Of a stretch of DNA of 64,000 nt, positions 9,715 through 21,792 are shown piece after piece. The translations under genes were made by a program, and so were the position numbers. The DNA lies in assembly GCA_013423325.1 (NCBI GenBank), contig BLJB01000089.1:373788-437787 (forward strand). The letters are read 5' to 3'. Under the pieces are notes generated by a model that made no database searches, was not told the origin of the DNA, and was given only the letters and a program-made list of their open reading frames with translations. The stretch comes from Usnea hakonensis. Its lineage: Eukaryota > Ascomycota > Lecanoromycetes > Lecanorales > Parmeliaceae. Each line of letters starts with the position of its first letter. The stretch's first letter is position 1.

Positions 9715-11205
9715 CTAAGCTTTCTTGTACACAGACAGACGATTCGGTCCTCCGCAGTACTCCATATCGCTACCACTGCAGACCATACTGCTGCAAGTCT
9801 GGTTGAGACTGGACCCCGCAGCGAGAGCAGAACCGCAGTAACATTCGCTCGCATATTCGGTTCCAGCCATCGAAGAGCCCTTCCCGGCGCAAAAGCTTTG
9901 GCAGGCTTCGTTGGTCATGTTGTTGCTCGTGTACGTCGCGCCACCTAAGGCGCGCGCTCCGCCTGGCTCGTTTGCGCAGCCCAAGAACGTCCAGCCATTG
10001 ACAGTGGACCCAACAGCTGGGCCTGAGTCGGAATCTGGACCCAAAAGTGGTGGTTGCGGAGTGCCGGCTGGGCAGACATAGTCGGCCAACGTAGCCTCCC
10101 CTGGGCCAGGCGTTATGGTGATACAGCCGGGTAGCTTGTCAATCACGCCGTGGACAGGCTCGTCAATTTCAGGTAGACGAGCGGGGCAGTTGGTGGAGGT
10201 GCTCTGGTCATCCATGGCAGCGAATACTGGGCATTCAGAGACAACACCGTCCGCATTGCCGACTCCGCACTGGTTGATACCGGCTTGAAGAGTATCAACG
10301 TCCCAGCCGTTCAAAAAGTCGCCATGGAATCCAAAACCTGATTTAAAATTAGCACTTTACTAGGGGAGGGAGAGGAAGCCAATGATACCAGTTGGGTCAC
10401 CCTGAGCAAAGACGAATTTTCCACCATCTTGTGAAATTTGACTGACGCTATATAAGACCTCATAGAATAGGTGCATGAGCTGAACCGGGTACCCAGGAGG
10501 GCAGATGCCATTGTCGATAGTAGACATGTAGGCTACGTGGCTGTTATCTGGCAGGTACAAATTGACGCCGTCCCAGCAAGACTGAAACTGTATCTGTGCA
10601 CGAAGACCGTTATTGCAATTCGTCATGTTCATTTGTGGCGATTCCGGATTCGGTGAATTTGTCAGGCAATTGAAGCTGACACGGTTACCGTACGGCTCAG
10701 CACCTTCAACCGAGCTGACCGGCGTGTCATTGAACGAACGGGCGGCAGCGTCGCCGGAGAGCATTCGGAAGCCTGGAGGGAAGGGCTGGATGTTAGACTT
10801 GTTGTCGCCACGGCCAAGGTAATAGACCGCCATTCCTTGGTTGGGAACCTCTTCGAAAGAACCACTGGCATGTTCATAGTACAGGAGTGGAGTCCAGTAA
10901 GCGGACAAGTCCTTTTCGATCTCGCAGGATGTGCAACTGGATGACTGTAGAGATTGGTAAGTGGAACTAGGTCCGATGTCTACCTTCACGTCAGATTTTC
11001 TGGGGAATGGTGGCTTCAGCAGCGGGACAGACTTACTTGAGGCGCCAGCAATCTTGTGAACATGGCTACTGATCTTTCCAGGGCTTACAATAGGATCAAT
11101 TCGACTCGTCTGGATGATGGAGCAGCTCATGCGCCAGAATGCGTCCGAGAGGGCAGTCAAGGAGCCAAGGGATAGCAGAAGAAGTGCCGCCTTGTTGGGA
11201 AACAT
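9715..11205 (-). CDS. secreted DUF1996 protein with C-terminal WSC domain
   Basis: This is a secreted, probably wall- or carbohydrate-associated protein. A signal peptide (residues 1-22, ending SDAFW) precedes a DUF1996 domain with the usual RIDPIVSPGKISSHVH, SSCTSCEIEKDLSAYWTPLL and CPPGYPV blocks. A WSC domain forms the last 90 residues (WTFLGCANEPGGARAL, YCGSALAAG, CGGPNRLSVYKK). Three exons are needed. An intron near 11029-10981 (GTAAGT donor) joins GAS to NIGPSSTYQSL. A second near 10375-10325 joins GDPTG to FGFHGDFLNGWDVDTLQ. Both joins restore family-consistent sequence. DUF1996 has no established activity. WSC domains occur in wall-stress sensors and glyoxal-oxidase-like enzymes and are thought to bind carbohydrate. 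No transmembrane helix follows the WSC domain. Confidence 0.88.
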
Positions 11206-12033
11206 GATGTTTTGAGGATTGAAAATGATGACTAGCGAGTATATGAAAAAAGAATGTGTTTTGTCTTGATTGCTTAGAAGAGCGCTAGCAGACAGATTGT
11301 AATGAGTGTAAGTTTTCGCAAAGAGCGAGACGGTTCAAGATATACTCGAGATAGGGACAGAATTGATAGTAGCGAGCAACAAAGAAAAAAACGGTCGATG
11401 AGGAAAGGGGCTCAAAAGAGGGGAACCTGGAGTATATGCATGGTTTAAGTGAAGTCAGGTGGGTGAGACATCCTCGTTTCATGCACATTAGACCGACTTG
11501 CTTTTGATTTGTTGATGCACCGTCACCAAGGGGTCCAATCTAGATCAAAGTACTGAAATTAGAGGTAGACAATCATTGGTCTAGATCTCATCATTTGAGG
11601 TGTCCTGGCGTCTATTTTGACTGCAAGTAGCCATGTGGATCTTTTGTGTCGCTAAGCGCCCACACCTCCTGACCTCCTCCCCAGAATCTAATTCACAGTG
11701 TGGTGTCAATATAGGTACAGTGACCGTGTATGATATCAAAAGAATTTATAGCATAAGCCACGGTTGTCTAGGTGTAAAGGCTGCCATGAGAATAAGCAAC
11801 ATTGTTTCTCAGGGAGAGTTGCCGGGTAGATGGCATTTGCCAAGACCGCGAATGCGATAAAAGCTAGGTGGGGAAAAAATTGTAGCTCTTGTCAATGCCA
11901 ATTGATTTTTGGCAAGCAAACATTCGACGACGGCTTTTAGAGAAAAGGTTGTGAAAATCCATGTTGAGAAGCCAAGGCATGATTTGGGCGGCAAATGAAT
12001 CAACATGGAAGGTGCTTAAGTGCTGAAAGTGCC
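11206..12033. other. intergenic region
   Basis: About 830 bp between two minus-strand genes. No supported gene. It should include the promoter of the DUF1996-WSC gene and the 3' end of the FHA kinase gene. Confidence 0.5.
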
Positions 12034-14460
12034 CTAGGCAAGCGCGGTGAGGAGGCCCGAGGCTGGCACTAGTAGTCTCCGCCTCTTCTCAACTGCTTGC
12101 CCATAAGTCTTCGCAGACCTGAAGATGCTTGCCTCCTCACGACTGACCCTGTCGTACAACTTGCGCTCTTCGTAATCGATGTCTGTCATTGGTCGTTGTG
12201 ATCTCTGAACCGGTTCGAACCGGACACACGTCTCAACTTCCACTTCGAAATCTTGCTTTGCCGGGATCTTTGCTGAACTCTTAGCTCCGAATTGAATGCT
12301 ACGGTTGTCTTGTCGATCGATGTTCTGTACCTCGTCTCCTGGACCAGCTTGCTCTGATGAATTTGGAGTCGTGCTTGCCTCGTCGTCCGACTCTAGTCCT
12401 CTTTTCCTACAAACCTGTGCCGCAATATTCCTATTACCATTCTGGGTTGCTCGCGAGAAGAATGGGCTCGACCGCTGGCCACTCTCCAGTCCACGCATGG
12501 GTCTAAATACAACGCCGTTCGAATCTGACCTGGCTGGCGGGGCCATTAAGGCCGGCTAACAATTGTCAGGTATCAGATAACCATGCAGCTGGAGAACGCA
12601 CATCTAGTGAAGATTGGCAAGCTTCTCTGAACAGCTCCAAGTCTTGTTTGAAATCCAGCAAGGGTCTACTCGGCATCCAACCTCGGATCGCTTTTTCATA
12701 CTCTTGCACTATAGCTTTCTCATGCTTCCCGTGTGTAAACCACCGATGCTGCAAAGCTTGTCCCACATTAAGTCGCGTTGTCTCGTCCAAGACAAGGAGA
12801 CCCTTGACAAATTCTTTGCCTAGATCACTGACAGTCCGCCATTGCGAGTGGTAGTCTATTTTCGCTAGATCACATGCTGCTGCTGCATCCAGCACGGCGT
12901 CCGCTGAGGCGTCCTTGTCCCTGGAGTCTTCGAAGACAGACTCCCCAGTGAGCAGTAGTGTCGTTAAAATACCCACAGACCACATGTCCGTAGCCATTGT
13001 GTATCCTTCAGTGTTCTTGTTCTTTCCACGGACCTCGCTATGGGCTAGTCAGGATCTAAGTCTCTTACCCGTTGGAGATTCACACGCACGGGGCCACATA
13101 GTAGTCTGTTCCCACAGTCGCTGTCTTCATTCTTCTGCTGCGATTTTTTTTGATGCCGCTCAACTTGATTGACTGTCCAAAGTCTGCTAGAATTATCCTA
13201 GCTCCCTTAGCCGGCGTGCTCATCAATACGTTCTCAGGCTTGACGTCTCTATGACAAATGTCTTGGTGATGGAGATATTCAAGAGCCTTTAGTATCTGGT
13301 AGACAATAATACCTATGAATATCTAGAGGTCAGTTTCGTCTATTCAAGCAAGAAAAGCTCCTAGCAGTAAGGCCGTTTCATAGCTTTTACTCTTGAAAAA
13401 TTTTGAAATGTACAACAAAAGTTCCCGGAGTAGGCAACAGTGTTCAATGATATACATACAAGCCTCTGCATCATCTATCTTGGTCCATGGTCGCTCCATG
13501 TAAGACATAAGGTCTCCTCCAGTGATAAGGTCTGAAATGATATAGCTGGAGGTATTTCGTATGTCAGCTCAAGTCCTTCAAGTCCTTGCACACGAGCGAT
13601 GGCCATACAGATCTCTGTCCGTGAAAAAGACACGCTCGACGTGTATGATATTTGGCTGACGTCTGATGAGCAAGAGTTGACAAGGGAAGTACCTTCCTTA
13701 CATGGCTTATGTCTTTGAGCAGTTCCACTTCTCGCCAGAGGAATTGCCTCTGGGGAGATTTGCCCAGCTTAACCACCTTGCAAGCCATCTGACGTTGGCG
13801 GTCTCGATCGACAGCCATCCACACCGCTGCGTACGCTCCAGATCCCATTTTCCGGTCTGTGATGGTAAACAGATTATCGAAGAGCTACGAGACATCAGCC
13901 TGGGTCTCATACACAGAGTCCTAGGCCTGCCTTTATATCTCCTTCTTGCAAATTGCTGGCGTCTTCGGAAAACCCTGGATTCAGACATATAGGCCGAAAG
14001 GCGTAGGAGGAGCCATTACACAGGCGGATTTTATCCCCATCACTCAATAGAACGGCATTGCCTTTCCCGATCTTAGTTTCCTTCCAGTTATGGCCGTGCT
14101 TATAGCGCCAGTAGGAGCCATTGGTAGAGAGATCTTTAGCGTATACGAAAAAACGTTGATGATTCTCCTCATCGTAAGCGACAGTATATATCTGCAGGTG
14201 CTGTCTCGAAACATTTACATCCTTCAGAGTGACAGCACTAAGGAGATTAGCAGCATCCAAGGCTTAGTAAATCGATTTTTCTCACCAGGTCTTATAATCT
14301 CGTCCGATCAGGAAATCTCGACCTTCGAGTATCTCATGACTGGCTATCCAAAGCCAAGGTCAGAACGAGACATTCTCTGATAAGCGGCCTGCGTACCGCG
14401 CTCAACACATCCGTCTGCCTCCAGATAGCCAAAGAGTCGAGGTCTCGCGAAAGAAGACAT
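12034..14460 (-). CDS. FHA-domain Ser/Thr protein kinase (Mek1/Chk2-like)
   Basis: This is a checkpoint-type kinase with an N-terminal FHA phosphothreonine-binding domain followed by a kinase domain. The model starts MSSFARPRLFGYLEADG at 14460. Introns at about 14396-14344 and 14285-14238 join FLIGRDYKTC to AVTLKDVNVSRQHLQIY, and DLSTNGSYW follows, which are the classic FHA signatures. The kinase has the Gly loop GSGAYAAVW, the lysine in ACKVV, the catalytic loop HRDVKPEN (near 13240), DFG (near 13190) and the C-lobe MATDMWSVGILTTLLLTG. All catalytic residues are present. The C-terminal tail (12034-12546) is polar and unassigned. The order FHA then kinase, with one FHA, fits Chk2/Cds1 or the meiotic kinase Mek1. 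I favour the Mek1-like group from the short N-terminus, but a tree is needed. There are at least six introns, and the small ones in the N-lobe are approximate. Confidence 0.85.
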
Positions 14461-15218
14461 TGTTCTCGAACAAGTGAACGTGCGTTTGATTATTGGGGGT
14501 CTGGCAACCACTTGTGCACGTGTGCTGCTCCCCCCTCTCAAAGCTCTCGGCGTGGAAGTCCACGTCAGGTGGATCCATTCGCCTTTTTCAACGATTTGCG
14601 GCCTGCAAGCACGGCACCAGAAGTCCTTGTTCTCGGCTGACTCTTCATGCTGCATGTGTGCACGGCTCCCACCAGCATAATTGGGCACAGCACTATGGTT
14701 ACTTTGCTGTGTATACCTCGCAGTCGAAGCATGACTTTCTTTTTCATGACGGACGCCAAGGCTGCCCTCTATAGCTATCCGAATTAGGACTACCGCGGCT
14801 TCTACACAGCTCCATAATTGAAACTTCAACAAAAGTAGACACCGGAAAATCCGTGACTTCTACCAAATTGATCCTTCTCTGAGATTATACAGGCTCGTGA
14901 AACTACGTGACACTCGAATCGAGGAGTTTTCGAACGTATTCAGATCTATTTCTGGGCGAGATACCCCTGGCCTTGGCGCCAAGCAATTTGACGAGCCGTT
15001 AGCGTCAAGCTCCCCGCACATATTATGCCAGCCAACCTCGAACCAGTTTCCTTCCTTACCATCAATCCTCATCTCAACAACGAGTAAGTAACTCCCAAGC
15101 TCTGACTCTCTTGACAGCTTCATCAATGGCTATTTCTCAATCAAAGGTTGTCGCCGTTGATCTGAAAGTCGCTCGCTAACAGCCCTGTTCTGCTCGCTAG
15201 ATCACCTAGTTGTTGACC
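14461..15218. other. divergent promoter region with RPL41 5' leader
   Basis: This lies between the 5' ends of the FHA kinase (-) and RPL41 (+). No gene is supported. A probable 5' UTR intron of RPL41 begins GTAAGT near 15085 and ends at a CAG near 15118; leader introns are usual for ribosomal protein genes. Confidence 0.5.
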
Positions 15219-15384
15219 ATGAGAGCGAAGTGGAGAAAAAAGCGTGTCCGACGCCTCAAGCGTAAGAGAAGAAAGACGAGAGCTCGCAGGTATGATGATC
15301 CATCTTGGCTCTAATCTTGGTCATGACCTGCTGTTGCAGCCTCAAGGGGTGCCGGCTGACATGTGTTTCCCGTACAGCAAGTAA
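15219..15384 (+). CDS. RPL41: 60S ribosomal protein eL41 (RPL41)
   Basis: This 25-residue, almost entirely basic ribosomal protein is too short for ordinary ORF detection. Exon 1 (15219-15289) encodes MRAKWRKKRVRRLKRKRRKT plus RAR. An 88-bp intron (GTATGA to ACAG) interrupts the serine codon, and the last coding exon is just seven bases (15378-15384), giving Ser-Lys-stop. The length and sequence match eL41 across eukaryotes, where it is a single helix between the two ribosomal subunits. The unspliced frame does not end with the conserved SK, which supports the intron. Confidence 0.93.
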
Positions 15385-15906
15385 ACACACCATCTACTCG
15401 ATCTACGCTCTACGCCCCTCCTATACAATTCATCATCAATACCATCTATCTTGATCGAACTCCATCAGCCGGCTCGGAACAAACGAAAGTTCAAATGAAG
15501 AAGATCAAGGTACGCAAAAGGACGGAGGAAAGGGAAGGACAGGAACGTGTCAAGCTACAGTCGAGCAGATCCCATATGGGTGTCCTTGCATACAACATGT
15601 TGTGGTCGATCATGAGGTATCACTGGTAGAAAATGGTTCTCCATAGCATAGCAATTGCGTCAGGAAGTGAATGATAGTCGAAGAACTTTCTGACTGAGAC
15701 TCCTTGTCCCTTAAACCTCGCGAAGTGAACGTGAATGCTTTTCAGTGACGCGTGAGCGTCTAAATGTTTCTGTATAGAGGCTCTGCTAGAAAACCTGTCG
15801 CGTGACAGTACAGGTCTTGCCCAGCCTCACAGTTCCTTACAATGCCACCGACACCGCGCTATGCAACGCTCCGAAACTCCCAAATCCTGATGAAGTTGCT
15901 GGCCTC
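15385..15906. other. convergent intergenic region
   Basis: This lies between the 3' ends of RPL41 (+) and the AP-2 mu gene (-). No supported gene. An open frame at 15363-15629 runs out of the RPL41 3' exon but lacks protein-like features. Both 3' UTRs and terminators should lie here. Confidence 0.5.
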
Positions 15907-17340
15907 TTAGAATCTTAGAAAACCATTAGCTCACATACCCATACCTCACAGCCAGTATGTAAGCATAGCACGTACCTAATCTCGTAGCTGCCAGCCCTTG
16001 TCATATACCGCACCCACTTCACGCTCCCATAATTACTCTTCTCAAAGACCTTCAAATACCGCACCAGTAAACCCGAACTGGTGAACATCAACAGCGAAAA
16101 GCTCAAGCTTAACGGCGGCCTACTCCAAGTCTTTTGGTTTGTCATCGAGGTCAAAGATGCCTCTGCAGAAAGCACGAATTCGCTCTGTCCTGAAAATCTC
16201 GGAATCTTCCAAACGATATTGTTCTGTTCGGGCTCATACTTGGCTTTGCCCTGGGACACCCGTTCAGTAATCCTCGCAGCATTCAGCGGGGTTGGTACCC
16301 GGATTACAACATTGGTTGCGAAAAGCTTGCTACCGTAGTTGGCTTTGATGGCAATGCTATACTCGACCTTTGACTTGCCAACCTCATTGACAATGGCATG
16401 GACTTTGAAAGGCAGGTTGACGTTTTCGGTAGCTCGATAACGCATGAGCTCGAACTCGCCATCTGGCGGTATGAAAGAGATGATGCGATCTGCATCGAAT
16501 TTGCCTAGCTTGACGCATTGATGGAATTGACAGTCTTCAAGCGTCACACTTCCTGCAGCCGCTTTCGTTGCTTTGGTACCTGCTGTGTTTCCCGAGGGAG
16601 CAGAGAGACTGTCCCCGTCCAGTAACAGCCGATCGTTGAGGCCGAATTTGCATTCGGGGGTTCCAGAGAGGTAAGCACGCATGACGATCTGGCCATTGAC
16701 ATCCGCTCGCAGGACTGTCCCCGTAGCTGACATTAAGAGATTCACGTCTTCTATCACATCCACAAAGGCTTCATTCTTCCTGTATCTTATATCTGATCGC
16801 CGCCACGATAAGGCACCCGTGGCCTGCATTGTGATTCTTGACGAGTCCTCCATTGTTCGCTCGGACTTGACACCTTCCGTAGTAATGTACATCTTGAGCG
16901 TATCAGTCTCCGTGTTCTGGGGGTATCCGAAGTCCAAGATCTCTACATCCCACATCAGCCACCTACTCCAATAGATCGTGTATTCCTGGTGAAGATTACC
17001 CACCATCCAAGAGCTCGTAGACCAGTACAAAGTTGTTCTTCACAGCTTCCTCATCAAACTTTCCAAAGTAGCCTCTGCCCAGCCCGATCAATCGATACAG
17101 GAATTCGAATACCAGCGCCGCATTGGCATTGCTCTTGGTTATCGCCACCAGGTATATATTCTCATGTTTGACGTGGCTGAAAGTTGTTGATCCTAGTGTG
17201 AGGATTGGAGAGCGGACTTGTGCATTGGAGATGACCTGGATGCGGAAGACGTCTGCAAGCCGCGGGCGACAATCATTTCGAAAGGCGCGGAAAATTAGGT
17301 TCTCGCCTTTCTGGTTGAAGATGAGAATTCCGGATAGCAT
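15907..17340 (-). CDS. apm4: AP-2 clathrin adaptor complex subunit mu
   Basis: This is the medium chain of the AP-2 complex, which binds cargo tyrosine signals and PI(4,5)P2 at sites of endocytosis. The start is at 17340 (MLSGILIFNQKGENLIF) in agreement with the family; an upstream in-frame ATG at 17400 gives non-conserved residues. The longin-like N-domain covers residues 1-140 ([20 protein letters not shown] after removal of an intron near 17000). The mu-homology domain follows (VFLDVIED-like FVDVIEDVNLL, SFIPPDGEFELMRYR, and a C-terminal WVRYMTRAGSYEIRF). A 62-bp intron (15914-15975) splits the last arginine codon, and the final coding exon is seven bases (15907-15913). Without that splice the protein would end in 17 non-conserved residues. 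The FGYPQNTE.. and YITTEGVKSE motifs favour AP-2 over AP-1. Confidence 0.92.
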
Positions 17341-17651
17341 CTTAATTGGTGGTGGGGATCCAAGCTCATGCAGGTGCAGCTTTGATAAATACTTTTGCAC
17401 TAGGCCCGAAATGCGTATTTGCGCCTAGCAATGAGATACGGATCCACCACTGGATGCTACATCTTTGATCTCTGCCGTACTGATATATCGCTACAGATCG
17501 TCCTATACAGAATGGTAGAAGAGGGTCTAGACATATTGGTAGGTATCTGGATGGAACACTTGAGAAAGACGTAACCGCTAGCTGAACACGCAGATCGGAA
17601 AACCGAGGAGGGACGGAGGGATAGAATAATGGGAATGCTCTTCTCGAGATA
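17341..17651. other. intergenic region
   Basis: About 310 bp between two minus-strand genes, holding the promoter of the AP-2 mu gene and the 3' UTR of the succinyl-CoA ligase gene. I see no specific site or gene. Confidence 0.5.
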
Positions 17652-18875
17652 TCAAATCAAATCCCGCTTTACAAATTCAGCATGTAATGTCTTGCCAAGA
17701 GCGGCTGGACTGCGCTCAACGATGACCCCGGCAGCCTCCAATGCAGATATCTTTGAATCTGCACCTCCTTTACCGCCGCTAACGATAGCACCTAGTGTAC
17801 GGGTAAGCACGTATTAAAAAGATACAGGATAAAGAATCGATATACCTGCGTGGCCCATCCTTCTTCCCGGCGGTGCGGATATACCTGCAATGAAACTCAC
17901 AGCAGGCTTGTTTGATGTATTATTTGCTTTCAAGAAGTCTGCAGCGTCTTCCTCGGCAGACCCTCCGATTTCTCCAATCATTATTATACCGTCCGTCTCC
18001 TCATCCTTCAAAAACACTTTCAGGCAGTCGATGAAGTTTGTGCCTGAGAAAGGATCCCCTCCAATACCAACGACGAGCGATTGACCGAGACCAGCCTGTG
18101 TCGTCTGATTTACAGCCTCGTACGTGAGTGTACCAGACCGTGAGACAATCCCTATTCGTCCTCGTTTATGAATGAAGCCCGGCATGATACCAATTTTGCA
18201 TTGGCCTGGAGCTATTATACCGGGACAATTGGGTCCCACCAATCTCGTTTTGCCTTGCGTTTTCAGGATGTCGGTTATGCGGACCATATCATGTTGAGGA
18301 ATCCCTTCTGTAATGCAGACGACGAGAGGCATCTCTGCTTCGATGGCTTCTTCGATACCTGCAGCAGCCAATGGCGGTCTAATATGGTGTCAGTAAATTT
18401 TTTGTTTTAGACTCGCCGCATAGAGTATAGACAGCATCTAACAAGGCTTCTCACGGGACGAAGATCGCAGATGCAGTTGCTCCGGTTTCTTTAATAGCAT
18501 CGCTGACTTTGGCGAATACTGGCTGTCCCAGATGTGTTTCACCGGCTTTCTTTGGATTCGTGCCACCGACAACATTGGTTCCTGTACCCCGTCAACCCCA
18601 TGCCTTGTCCCGTAATCCAGCTTGGCAAATACCGTAATCAATGGCCTGCTGGGCGTGGAAGCTGTACATAGATCAGCAGGCGCTAGAGCCAGTCTCACGC
18701 TTGTGATAACACACCTTCCTTGCTTGCCAGTAAAACCCTGAAAGATGACTTTGGTATCTTTGTTTATGCGGAGGTTCTCTGCTGTTGCGGCATATGCCGA
18801 AGTTGCAGTCGAATAACCCTGTCTCCTGGCAGCAGCTTGCAAGGCGCCAGCCGTGCGGCGGCTGAAGACCTGCAT
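17652..18875 (-). CDS. succinyl-CoA ligase alpha subunit, mitochondrial
   Basis: This enzyme of the TCA cycle converts succinyl-CoA to succinate with substrate-level phosphorylation, together with the beta subunit. The N-terminus [20 protein letters not shown] is a typical mitochondrial presequence. The CoA-binding motif is [11 protein letters not shown]. An intron follows, then [20 protein letters not shown] (joined across an intron near 18580-18640), [33 protein letters not shown] and [13 protein letters not shown]. The active-site phosphohistidine lies in [10 protein letters not shown], with an intron after GHAG. The C-terminal exon encodes [11 protein letters not shown] and ends AEFVKRDLI at 17652. 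About five exons are present, and all catalytic motifs are intact. Confidence 0.93.
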
Positions 18876-19079
18876 CGCTACGATGTGTTGAGTAGCAAGA
18901 CCAACAGTTTATCTGAGATAGAAGGCGCAGTAATGGAGGAAGAGGATGGGTTCTTCGCTGTGAAGCTCCAACGGCGCGCTAGCGGTCCCCTCACATTTTG
19001 AACCCTGCATAAAACTTTTTGAAACTCGAGTCACCATATTTCATTTTCCACTTTGGGGCCTCACGCTCTACATGTAATC
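18876..19079. promoter_or_regulatory. shared divergent promoter, succinyl-CoA ligase / ELP3
   Basis: Only 204 bp separate the start codons of two divergently transcribed genes, so both core promoters must lie here or overlap the opposite 5' UTR. I see no consensus TATA box or named factor site. Confidence 0.5.
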
Positions 19080-20792
19080 ATGGCCACGAAAACTATGACC
19101 GCTTCGGCGGTAACAAAGGTCAAATTATCCAAAAATGAGAAGCTACCGCCAGAGAATGAGCGGTACATGCGAGCTTGCTCAGACATTGCCAGCGCCTTGA
19201 TACAAGATCATGAAGCTCAGCAAGATAACGCTACGCCGAAGAAAGACCTCAATCTGAACAGTTTGAGAGGTCAAATGGCAAAGAAACACAGGCTAAGCAA
19301 TCAGCCTCCGTTAACAGCCATAATAGCAGCTGTGCCCGAACATTATAAGAAATATATTTTACCAAAGCTGATAGCAAAACCAATACGGACTTCGTCCGGT
19401 ATTGCAGTTGTTGCAGTCATGTGCAAGCCACACCGTTGCCCACATATTGCTTACACTGGCAATATTTGCGTCTACTGTCCAGGTGGCCCCGATTCGGATT
19501 TTGAGTACTCCACGCAGTCTTACACTGGCTATGAGCCTACGTCTATGCGGGCGATACGAGCTCGCTATGACCCATTTGAGCAGGCTCGAGGCCGAGTAGA
19601 TCAGATAAAGTCACTGGGACATAGTGTGGACAAGGTCGAGTACATAATAATGGGAGGTACTTTCATGTCTTTACCGGAGGATTACAGAGACGAATTTATC
19701 TCACAACTCCACAACGCATTGAGTGGGTATCAAGGGAGTAATGTGGATGAAGCCGTGGAAGCGGGAGAAATGAGCAACATCAAGTGCGTCGGGATTACGA
19801 TTGAGACTAGGCCAGATTACTGTCTGGACCCACATCTGAGCAGTATGCTTCGGTACGGGTGCACCCGGCTGGAGATTGGTGTCCAGTCGCTCTACGAGGA
19901 CGTTGCGAGAGATACCAACAGAGGTCACACTGTTGCATCCGTAGCAGAGACCTTCAAGTTGGCAAAGGATGCAGGTTTCAAGGTCGTCAGCCACATGATG
20001 CCTGATCTGCCAAATGTGGGTATGGAGCGGGACCTTGACCAATTCCGAGAGTATTTCGAGAACCCAGACTTCCGCACTGATGGTCTCAAAATTTATCCCA
20101 CCCTGGTAATTCGGGGTACCGGACTGTACGAACTGTGGCGGACAGGGAGGTACAAGAATTATACCCCAAACGCACTAATAGACCTGGTAGCTAGGATTCT
20201 AGCTCTTGTACCCCCATGGACTCGAATATATAGAGTCCAGCGAGACATTCCAATGCCCTTAGTAACGTCCGGCGTTGAGAATGGAAATCTACGGGAACTC
20301 GCGTTGAGTCGGATGAAGGACTTTGGCACTACTTGTCGAGACGTGAGGACACGCGAAGTAGGCATCAATGAAGTCAAAAATAAGATTCGTCCTTCTCAGG
20401 TCGAGCTAGTACGAAGAGACTATGCTGCCAACGGGAGTTGGGAGACTTTCCTAGCTTACGAGGATCCAAAGCAAGATATCCTGATTGCGCTACTGCGCCT
20501 GCGGAAATGTAGTAGCACACATACATTTCGACCAGAGCTGAAATCTCAACCTACGAGCCTGGTAAGAGAGCTGCATGTGTATGGTTTAGCAGTGCCGATG
20601 CATTCCAGAGATCCCAGGAAGTTCCAGCATCAAGGGTACGGCACATTGCTGATGGAGGAAGCTGAAAGGATTGCGAGAGACGAGCACGGCAGTCAAAAGA
20701 TAAGTGTGATTTCTGGGGTTGGAGTTAGATCGTACTATGGAAAGCTCGGATATACCCTTGATGGAGTAAGCTTTCCTATCACATGGGAATGA
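19080..20792 (+). CDS. ELP3: Elongator complex catalytic subunit Elp3
   Basis: Elp3 is the radical SAM and acetyl-CoA-dependent enzyme that starts cm5U34 modification of tRNA wobble uridine. The gene is intronless and gives 570 residues from [16 protein letters not shown]. The start at 19080 is preferred over the in-frame ATG at 19053. The iron-sulfur cluster cysteines are in [18 protein letters not shown] (C-x9-C-x2-C). Other family blocks are [35 protein letters not shown] and [11 protein letters not shown]. The C-terminal GNAT domain (about 410-570) has [16 protein letters not shown] and RSYYGKLGY. Length and motifs match Elp3 from yeast and humans. Confidence 0.96.
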   Translation: MATKTMTASAVTKVKLSKNEKLPPENERYMRACSDIASALIQDHEAQQDNATPKKDLNLNSLRGQMAKKHRLSNQPPLTAIIAAVPEHYKKYILPKLIAKPIRTSSGIAVVAVMCKPHRCPHIAYTGNICVYCPGGPDSDFEYSTQSYTGYEPTSMRAIRARYDPFEQARGRVDQIKSLGHSVDKVEYIIMGGTFMSLPEDYRDEFISQLHNALSGYQGSNVDEAVEAGEMSNIKCVGITIETRPDYCLDPHLSSMLRYGCTRLEIGVQSLYEDVARDTNRGHTVASVAETFKLAKDAGFKVVSHMMPDLPNVGMERDLDQFREYFENPDFRTDGLKIYPTLVIRGTGLYELWRTGRYKNYTPNALIDLVARILALVPPWTRIYRVQRDIPMPLVTSGVENGNLRELALSRMKDFGTTCRDVRTREVGINEVKNKIRPSQVELVRRDYAANGSWETFLAYEDPKQDILIALLRLRKCSSTHTFRPELKSQPTSLVRELHVYGLAVPMHSRDPRKFQHQGYGTLLMEEAERIARDEHGSQKISVISGVGVRSYYGKLGYTLDGVSFPITWE

Positions 20793-21246
20793 AGGGATCT
20801 GCTGATCAACGACAGCCATATATGTCAAAAACGTTGGAGAGAAAAGAAAGTGAGGAGGACAGCGACGAGTACTAACGATTAATATGACGCTTGAGAGTGG
20901 TATAATTGCGAAGACGAACAATGCACCATGAGCATCGGCTGTTTTTCTGCATTACTGGACTTCAATTATCATGGTCTTTCAAGACCTGAAGACTAGCATA
21001 GCGCGGCGAACGGATCATTGGTACCTGTCCGAGCAAGGAAAAGCTGGAGGATAGAGGAGGCAATCTGAATTTTTTTTTTTTTTTCCTTTTTCCAACTGTC
21101 GAGTTCTCCGAGCCAATGCCGCAGCAGCCTTTCGTCCAGCAGCCAGATCGACAGAGGCCCTTGTAGAATTCCACCATATACACTAACCCTCATAACGCCA
21201 ATGCCTTAGACCTAAAATCCATTCCCTGTCGTAACCATCCACTCGT
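20793..21246. other. convergent intergenic region
   Basis: This is the tail-to-tail region between ELP3 (+) and the V-ATPase subunit gene (-). It has a T run at 21070-21084. No supported gene. Confidence 0.5.
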
Positions 21247-21792
21247 CTAATTCAGCGTTATAGCCCCCTTCTTACTCTGCCGAACGTGTAAAAATGCCTG
21301 GAACCCGCAGAAAACGAGAAAGACCTGTGTGACACCAGACATGTCAGCTACCCTCTCATCTCCACTGACAGACATTTTCCAGAACAGATCGAAGAGAAAG
21401 ACTACAACCCCTTCAATCTCCAATAAAATATAACCTACCGCATAAACCACCACAGCCGCAAAAACCGAGCCCGCCACCGCCTTCCCATCCGCCGGGTCTT
21501 TCGTGCTCCCCATCAAGCTATGATGGCCCGCCTACCACAACACATTCATCAGTATCCCTAACCCTTTACATATCGTAGAATAGCTGCAATAGAATTTTGG
21601 AAGAGCCAGCTCCCTGCGGGGGGGGCATACTTTGAGCAGACCACCGATGATAGAGAGTATTATGATTGCGAAGACGGATACCACGACACTGTTTTCGGGG
21701 ACACGTAGTCAATTCTCATGGCTTTATCAACAGTGTGGAGGAGAAAAAGCTTACCAGCTCCAGGCGTTGAGGGCGGAAACGACGGGCTTCAT
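21247..21792 (-). CDS. V-type ATPase Vo subunit f (RNAseK-like)
   Basis: This is a small two-helix membrane subunit of the vacuolar proton pump's Vo sector, corresponding to yeast YPR170W-B and related to animal RNASEK. Four exons are read on the minus strand. Exon 1 encodes MKPVVSALNAW (21792-21755). Exon 2 gives VVVSVFAIIILSIIGGLLK, the first membrane helix. Exon 3 gives AGHHSLMGSTKDPADGKAVA and the second helix. After an intron that begins GTAGGT, exon 4 gives VFLVFCGFQAFLHVRQSKKG. The DP-DG motif before helix 2 and the C-terminal FCGFQ block are as in the family. The exon 1/2 border is less certain (Cys or Asn at the join). Confidence 0.85.
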
